The notes under the pieces: model-generated
Told to the model about the DNA's origin: nothing
Seen by the model: the letters and a program-made list of their open reading frames with translations, nothing else
The model's database searches: none
Translations under genes and position numbers: made by a program
DNA from: Bacillus massiliigorillae
GTDB lineage: Bacteria; Bacillota; Bacilli; Bacillales; DSM-1321
DNA: 64,000 nucleotides
Assembly: GCF_000380245.2 (NCBI RefSeq)
Contig: NZ_HG428742.1
Span: forward strand, 89,091-153,090
Direction of reading: 5' to 3'
Shown here: positions 59,442-64,000 of the stretch, piece by piece
Position numbering within the stretch: the first letter of the stretch is position 1
How the letters are laid out: every line of letters begins with the position of its first letter

Positions 59442-59746
59442 AATTTCTATCTCCCACCTTTTTGGATTCACTTAAATTATAGCTCATACTAATACTTCAC
59501 TAAAAATATTATTAGAAAAACACGACTTATCGCCACTTTATACTTTATTCCTTAAATGAAGTTAATCTTTCTTAAAGTATAAAAAATGATTATGACAAAA
59601 CTATTAATAATCGAAAATTCCCGCTTTCAAACACTCAAAGAAATACATTAAATCCAAAGTCGCAACGTTACACCTCAATATATTCGTGGTATTAAGATAA
59701 TGAGAAGAATATACATAGTATTAAACTGGATAGAGGTGTAAAGCTT
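59442..59746. other. Intergenic: divergent region between response regulator and small membrane gene
   Basis: It holds a perfect 10-bp inverted repeat TTTATACTTT/AAAGTATAAA (59537-59546 with 59574-59583), and inside and across it direct repeats TTCCTTAAA (59548) and TTTCTTAAA (59568) exactly 20 bases apart. This is a plausible site for the OmpR-type regulator. No small gene is seen. Confidence 0.5.
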
Positions 59747-60046
59747 ATGTCTGTAAAAAAACACACATGGAAAAGTCATATATTTATAGGTCTATCTGTA
59801 TTTGTTACTATTTGCATGTTTCTTGTATATATGGTTCCTAGTGTTACAGCTAATTTATCAAGCACTTCTCTTTTGACTGCATTTGGCTTTACAATGTTTT
59901 CTCCATTTCTATGTATTTTCATGGCAATCATCACATTCATCTCTAAAGATGAAAAAAAGCTATTACCAACAATCGCTTTAGTATTTACAATAATAAATAC
60001 TCTATTTGTTCTGTTTATACTCTTGATAGGTTTTAATTTTGTTTAA
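59747..60046 (+). CDS. Small membrane protein, three predicted helices
   Basis: A 99-residue membrane protein with a basic start (SVKKHTWKSH), helices at about 12-31, 42-63 and 73-96, and a lysine loop KDEKK between the last two. Ribosome-binding AGAGGTG lies 9 bases upstream. It is divergent from the two-component system and might be one of its targets, which is inference. Family not recognised. Confidence 0.7.
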   Translation: MSVKKHTWKSHIFIGLSVFVTICMFLVYMVPSVTANLSSTSLLTAFGFTMFSPFLCIFMAIITFISKDEKKLLPTIALVFTIINTLFVLFILLIGFNFV

Positions 60047-60131
60047 AAATGATGATTAAAAGCATGCAAAAGTTGTATACTCTAAAACAGATGAGAGTCA
60101 TTAGTTACACATATATTTGGAGGTTTATTAC

Positions 60132-60365
60132 ATGAATCAAGGACAAGAAAAGTTTTTTACATTTATTCTTGAGAGAGTTCAAGAAGACAAACAAGAAGAA
60201 GCCAAAGCATTACTAGCAGAGAGCTTTCAAAAACAGCAAGATCGTACCTTTAACATGGATTATTTGAATAGCTTCATCCCAAAAATGATGAGCATATTAA
60301 AGCCTGAATGTGTTGAAGAAGTAAAAGCCATTATGGAACAATTCGCAAGCAATCTAAAAAAATAA
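60132..60365 (+). CDS. Small soluble protein, unknown function
   Basis: A 77-residue charged helical protein (about one third charged; QEKFFTFILERVQEDKQEEA and SFIPKMMSILKPECVEEVKA). I start at MNQGQE, with GGAGG 9 bases before it; a TTG five codons upstream overlaps that box. It forms at least three amphipathic helices. Family not recognised. It is followed closely by a terminator hairpin. Confidence 0.65.
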   Translation: MNQGQEKFFTFILERVQEDKQEEAKALLAESFQKQQDRTFNMDYLNSFIPKMMSILKPECVEEVKAIMEQFASNLKK

Positions 60366-60381
60366 CCATAAACGAAGCGCA

Positions 60382-60434
60382 AAGAGGCGTCCGAAAAGTA
60401 ATGAAAAATCACTTTTGGACAGCCTCTTCTTTTT
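60382..60434 (+). terminator. Hairpin after the 77-residue gene (copy 1)
   Basis: AGAGGC plus TCC and AAAAGT pair with ACTTTT, GGA and GCCTCT (two mismatches), followed by a T6 tract. Its core AGGCGTCCGAAAAG, then TAATGAAAAATC, recurs at 60717. Confidence 0.8.
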
Positions 60435-60716
60435 TAATAATCCCCACTCATCATAGCTCAAACAACGTCCGAGTAAATCATGTGCTCGTTCATTTTGATG
60501 AATTCTATCAAACTTATAAAATAAAAAAGGATGATGGCATGTATGTCGCACCTAAAGATAGAATTTCTATTTGGTAAAAACCTTATAACTCAAAGAGAAT
60601 CTCCGATGGCTAAGATTTGCGAAGAAAGGAATGCTTTGATTTATTAAAGAGCATTTGAAGTTTCGGTTTAATCAAGTGGATGTAAACAAATACGAGGCAT
60701 CTTACAAAACGTAAAT
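60435..60716. other. Non-coding interval between the twin hairpins
   Basis: About 280 bases with short minus-strand frames but no ribosome-binding site. It could be a decayed gene copy, as it is bounded by near-identical hairpins. I recognise no function. Confidence 0.4.
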
Positions 60717-60786
60717 AGGCGTCCGAAAAGTAATGAAAAATCGCTTTTCGGACGCCTGACAGGTGAGGGATGAAAAAAACTCACCT
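60717..60786 (-). terminator. Twin hairpin (copy 2) and second stem downstream of the gentisate genes
   Basis: AGGCGTCCGAAAAG and CTTTTCGGACGCCT form a perfect 14-bp stem at 60717-60757. Immediately beside it AGGTGAG and CTCACCT (60761-60786) form a second stem. Both lie past the gentisate dioxygenase stop on the minus strand. A T tract is weak, so termination is probable but not certain. Confidence 0.6.
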
Positions 60787-60818
60787 AAATAAAACTTCGC
60801 TTTTATCACTGTTAAAAC

Positions 60819-61931
60819 TTATGCTAAAAATGGTTTAAATTCAGATGTCACTTTTTGTTGTCCATTATTCTTGTCGTATACTTCACGTCTTTCAATATCA
60901 AATTTCTCCATAATAGGAAGATCATTAACTGTAAAGAAATACGTATCTTTCTCAGCAACATGCTCTACCCAAGCCCAGTTTGGTACAGCTAGGAAATCGC
61001 CTTCTGACCAATCAAAACGAACACCGTTGATAATACTATAACCTGCACCCTTATATACTTGATGGATGGATGCACTTGTATGGCGCTGTGCTTTCGTACG
61101 GAATCCTTTAGGGAATTTTTGAATCCAAGCTGCTATCGTTGGGTTCGCTGTTTTACCAGTAGAAGGATTAATAAACTCCACTGCATATCCTTCAAATGGA
61201 TCTGGATCGAACTTACTTAAAGATTCAATTGCTTTATTTGTATGCTCCCATTTATATGAACCAAGTGGCGCGATAGATGGATTGCGATCCTGAACAGGGC
61301 GTAGCATACCAGCTGCATAACGTTGAGCTCCATAATTATCTGGAACTTTTGGTTGTTCAATTCGTTCAGGATAGTTTTCAAAGAACGTACCACCTAAAGC
61401 ATAGATAGTTGGAATATCAAGTACATCTGTCCAAATCATTGGTTTTGTACCTTCGTGCCCATGACCATGCCATAAATCCTTCGGTGTAATTAAGAAATCT
61501 CCTTCTTCCATGAAAAGTCTCTCACCTTGCACAATACTGTAAGCGCCTTCACCCTTTGTTATAAAACGCAAAGCATTTTGAGAATGACGATGAGAAGGTG
61601 CCACCTCACCAGGTTGAAGTAATTGAACAGCTGCATATAATGTTTGTGTTGTTGAAGCCCATCCCCATGGTAAGCGATAATCCAATCCTGGATTTTGCAA
61701 ATAAATTGCACGTCTTTCTCCACCACGTTCAGGTGTAAAAATTTGCGCGGCTTCCATTAATTTTTTCTCAAGTAATTCCCATTTCCAAAGATATGCTTGT
61801 GCATGTGGCTCTGGTTGCTTATGCATCAAAGCTGGAATTGCTTCCCACAGTGGTCCCAAATTATATTGACGTATATCAGCTGTAAAGTCTTGAACAATTT
61901 TACTCTTCATAAACTCTGTCTTTTCTGCCAT
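60819..61931 (-). CDS. Gentisate 1,2-dioxygenase
   Basis: A 370-residue double-cupin dioxygenase that opens gentisate (2,5-dihydroxybenzoate) to 3-maleylpyruvate. The first cupin (about 95-170) holds the Fe(II) ligands: SHRHSQNALRFITKGEGAY and DLWHGHGHEG. The second cupin (about 270-345) has KAQRHTSASIHQVYKGAGYS and WVEHV. The double-cupin layout and size match the bacterial enzyme. I start at MAEKTEF behind GTGGGG. Its partner hydrolase is 107 bases upstream, and an IclR regulator is divergent. Confidence 0.9.
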   Translation of the reverse strand: MAEKTEFMKSKIVQDFTADIRQYNLGPLWEAIPALMHKQPEPHAQAYLWKWELLEKKLMEAAQIFTPERGGERRAIYLQNPGLDYRLPWGWASTTQTLYAAVQLLQPGEVAPSHRHSQNALRFITKGEGAYSIVQGERLFMEEGDFLITPKDLWHGHGHEGTKPMIWTDVLDIPTIYALGGTFFENYPERIEQPKVPDNYGAQRYAAGMLRPVQDRNPSIAPLGSYKWEHTNKAIESLSKFDPDPFEGYAVEFINPSTGKTANPTIAAWIQKFPKGFRTKAQRHTSASIHQVYKGAGYSIINGVRFDWSEGDFLAVPNWAWVEHVAEKDTYFFTVNDLPIMEKFDIERREVYDKNNGQQKVTSEFKPFLA

Positions 61932-62038
61932 CATATATTCCCCACTTTCAAATAATAAATAGATATGGGCAGCCTAACTGCCCATATTTAAGACTGATAA
62001 CTTATATAAGTAATAGATTGTTAAAATGCTATCGAAAT

Positions 62039-62977
62039 TTACTCTTTAACTGCGCTTACTTTATTCTCTAAAGTACCTACTTTATCAATAGAAACCGTTA
62101 CTACGTCACCATCTTTTAAGAATGTTTGTGGCTCACGTGCAACTCCTACTCCACCAGGTGTTCCTGTGATAACAATGTCACCAGGCTCTAAAGTAGCAAT
62201 ACTAGATAAGAATTCTACTAAATGCTGTACTGTAAATACTTGATTTGCAGTGTTCGTACGTTGGCGTTCTTCACCATTTACATGTAGTACCATTTCTAAA
62301 CCAGATGGATCAGTTAGTTCATCAGATGTAACCATCCAAGGTCCCATCGGTAAGCTTCCATCTACTGTTTTACCTTGTAACCATTGCAATGTACGACGTT
62401 GAAAATCACGATATGTTACATCATTAGCTACTGAATAACCCGCTACATAATCTAATGCATCCGCTTGCGAAACGTTCTTCGCACGTTTTCCAATAACAAA
62501 AGCAAATTCCGCTTCATAATCTAATTGTTCTGAAATTGGATAAAAAGGAATATCATCTTGTGGTCCTATCACAGTGTTTCCAAACTTAGCAAATACAACT
62601 GGATATTTTGGAATTTCACGTTTCATTTCAAGAATATGCTCGCGGTAATTATGCCCCACAGCAAAAATCTTACCTGGCTTTGGTACAGGTGCGCCAACCT
62701 TTACATCACTTACAGCATGAACTAATTTATGATCACCCACTTGCTTGTTTGTTAAAGCATAATCAATGGCAGCCTTTGCAAGTTCCATACTTTCCTTACC
62801 GCCTTGTAAAAACGCTGTCATTTCTTCCGGAACAAATGCATCTGCAATTTGTTGAGCACGAATCTTTCCGTCTTGTTCTAACGAAGTTCGGTAAGCTAAA
62901 TGTAGATCAACGACCTCTTCCTCAACGATTGCTCCAATTCTAGTTACACCTTCACGACTAAATGTAATAAGTTTCAT
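62039..62977 (-). CDS. Fumarylacetoacetate hydrolase-family protein (fumaryl/maleylpyruvate hydrolase)
   Basis: A 312-residue FAH-fold hydrolase. The N-terminal short domain (about 1-80) is followed by the catalytic part with KIFAVGHNYREHILEMKR, the metal ligand cluster in LDYEAEFAFVIGKRAKNV (Glu, Glu) and the Asp in VANDVTYRDFQRR, then GTPGGVGVAREP. It is the first gene of a unit with gentisate dioxygenase and so is expected to hydrolyse fumarylpyruvate or maleylpyruvate to pyruvate plus fumarate or maleate. Confidence 0.88.
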   Translation of the reverse strand: MKLITFSREGVTRIGAIVEEEVVDLHLAYRTSLEQDGKIRAQQIADAFVPEEMTAFLQGGKESMELAKAAIDYALTNKQVGDHKLVHAVSDVKVGAPVPKPGKIFAVGHNYREHILEMKREIPKYPVVFAKFGNTVIGPQDDIPFYPISEQLDYEAEFAFVIGKRAKNVSQADALDYVAGYSVANDVTYRDFQRRTLQWLQGKTVDGSLPMGPWMVTSDELTDPSGLEMVLHVNGEERQRTNTANQVFTVQHLVEFLSSIATLEPGDIVITGTPGGVGVAREPQTFLKDGDVVTVSIDKVGTLENKVSAVKE

Positions 62978-63121
62978 ATATGATTAACCCCTTTTTTATT
63001 TTTAGTAAACTTCGTTCTCTATTTGTAAAATTTAATTTATTTTTTTACTTTTGTCAATATTTTGTCTAAATATTTTAAAAATTTATATTAAAAATATTTT
63101 TCTAAACAAAAGAATACATTT

Positions 63122-63131
63122 ATCATATGAT
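63122..63131. promoter_or_regulatory. Palindrome ATCATATGAT, candidate IclR site (distal copy)
   Basis: Perfect 10-bp palindrome (12 bp with flanking T and A) in the divergent gap between the FAH gene and the IclR gene. The same 10-mer recurs at 63206-63215 beside the IclR start codon. Binding is inference. Confidence 0.4.
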
Positions 63132-63205
63132 AGAAGAATAAACAGTTCGTGTTTCATAAATTAATAGTGTCTGTTATACTTAACAAACAATTCCGTAAAT
63201 AGGAG

Positions 63206-63215
63206 ATCATATGAT
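63206..63215. promoter_or_regulatory. Palindrome ATCATATGAT, candidate IclR site (proximal copy)
   Basis: The second copy of the same 10-mer overlaps the ribosome-binding site and start codon of the IclR gene, which would suit autorepression. The spacing of 84 bases (eight helical turns) is compatible with looping. Confidence 0.35.
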
Positions 63216-63984
63216 GGAAACTACAAAAAGTCTTTCTATGATTGGGTCACTCCAAGTAGGAATGAACATTGTAGAGATTGTTGCTAACGCAGAAAAACCT
63301 CTAAAGTTCACCGAGATTCAGGAGTTATCCCAAATCACCAAAAGCAATCTCTATAAATACTTAAATACACTGACACATCTTGGATTACTGTATCGAGATA
63401 AGCGTGACGGTACATACACGCTAGGAAGTAAAATGATTGAATACGGCATGTCTGCTATTGGTCAACAAGATATCATTTCTAGAGTGACACCTTATCTCCA
63501 AGAAGCATCTCAACATACGTCATTAACAGCTTTGCTTGCTGTTTGGACACATACAGGTCCCGTTATCGCAAGCATTTGGAGTTCGACAGCAGGGTTAAAT
63601 ATTGGTGGACAGATTGGATCACATCTCCCCATATTATCATCGGTAGGGAAAATCTCTTCAGCTTTTCATATTCCGTCTATCATCGAAGAGTGGAAGAAAA
63701 ACGAACTAAACGCTTTACCAAAGGAAAAGCGTGAAGCATTCCAAACAGAAGAAGAAAACATTCGCAAAACTGGCATTGCCTTTGCAACCGAACCTCTAGT
63801 TCCATTCGTTTCGTCTGCTTCCGCTCCTTTGTATAATTACAATAATCAATTGATAGGTGTCTTTGCATTAGTAGGATTCTCCCAAATTGTTCCTCAAAAG
63901 ATAGAGGATGATTACGCACAATATCTACTAAAAGTGACACAAGAAATCTCTGAATCCTTCGGAGCGAGCGTAATAAACAGTTAA
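63211..63984 (+). CDS. IclR-family transcriptional regulator
   Basis: A 257-residue regulator. The winged helix at about residues 10-70 reads MNIVEIVANAEKPLKFTEIQ, ELSQITKSNLYKYLNTL and GLLYRDKRDGTYTLGSKM, and the C-terminal effector domain covers about 85-250, with EEENIRKTGIAFATEPLVPF (the conserved ligand loop near 195). It is divergent from the gentisate pair and most likely controls it, with an aromatic acid or ring-cleavage product as effector. Start behind AGGAG; MM allows either of two adjacent ATGs. It ends 16 bases before the window edge. Confidence 0.92.
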   Translation: MMETTKSLSMIGSLQVGMNIVEIVANAEKPLKFTEIQELSQITKSNLYKYLNTLTHLGLLYRDKRDGTYTLGSKMIEYGMSAIGQQDIISRVTPYLQEASQHTSLTALLAVWTHTGPVIASIWSSTAGLNIGGQIGSHLPILSSVGKISSAFHIPSIIEEWKKNELNALPKEKREAFQTEEENIRKTGIAFATEPLVPFVSSASAPLYNYNNQLIGVFALVGFSQIVPQKIEDDYAQYLLKVTQEISESFGASVINS

Positions 63985-64000
63985 TAAAAAATCTCCAAAT

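Overview
The window is an AT-rich chromosomal segment of an endospore-forming Bacillaceae bacterium (Bacillus in the broad sense). The evidence is the gene order: a glycolytic cggR-gapA-pgk-tpiA-gpmI-eno run, sigL/rpoN, clpP, crh-whiA-yvcK-rapZ-yvcI, trxB-yvcD, a complete hisZGDBHAFI operon followed by yvoF-ppaX-lgt-hprK, nagB-nagR, yvlAB, uvrBA and csbA. This is the block known from the yv region of B. subtilis and its relatives. Sporulation-linked items support the same placement: a CwlC-like amidase and a class D sortase with an LPNTA substrate. No phage, insertion sequence, CRISPR array or rRNA is visible. The only tRNA is tRNA-Arg(CCG).

Layout. 0-10.3 kb is accessory: a DUF1836 protein, a hemolysin III-type membrane protein, a DegV lipid-binding protein, a TetR regulator, two MFS transporters, a recent tandem duplication of an M20 amidohydrolase, a 39-codon membrane peptide and an LCP-family wall enzyme. 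10.7-18.2 kb is the glycolytic operon, with a clear promoter and a two-part CggR operator in front of cggR. 18.3-21.5 kb holds a glutaredoxin-like gene, rpoN (with a cre-like site inside its promoter), tRNA-Arg and a MetX-like hydrolase. clpP follows on the other strand behind a CtsR box. 22.5-29.2 kb is the crh/whiA/yvcK/rapZ/yvcI group, then trxB and yvcD. 29.3-33.3 kb is a LysR regulator and an operon of DUF3311 protein, sodium-solute symporter and M20 amidohydrolase. 33.4-39.9 kb is the his operon. 40.4-42.2 kb is an LPNTA surface protein with its sortase. 42.3-45.8 kb is a small lipoprotein, then yvoF-ppaX-lgt-hprK. 46.3-47.9 kb is nagB-nagR without nagA. 48.1-49.3 kb is the CwlC-like amidase and a composite dispersed repeat. 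49.3-59.5 kb is yvlBA, a duplicated-domain lipoprotein, uvrA-uvrB-csbA and an OmpR-type two-component system. 59.7-64 kb is two small genes and a gentisate ring-cleavage pair with a divergent IclR regulator.

How it fits together. Central carbon control is concentrated here: CggR senses glycolytic flux, Crh and HprK feed CcpA, YvcK and RapZ act on envelope and carbon metabolism, and NagR responds to amino sugars. Most core genes are ordinary. The less explained material lies between genes: three candidate multi-branched RNA elements (upstream of the MetX-like gene, upstream of the sortase substrate, upstream of hprK), paired hairpins with a conserved loop, and a stacked control region in front of rpoN. 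None of these could be folded or searched here, so they are offered as visible sequence patterns, not proven RNAs.
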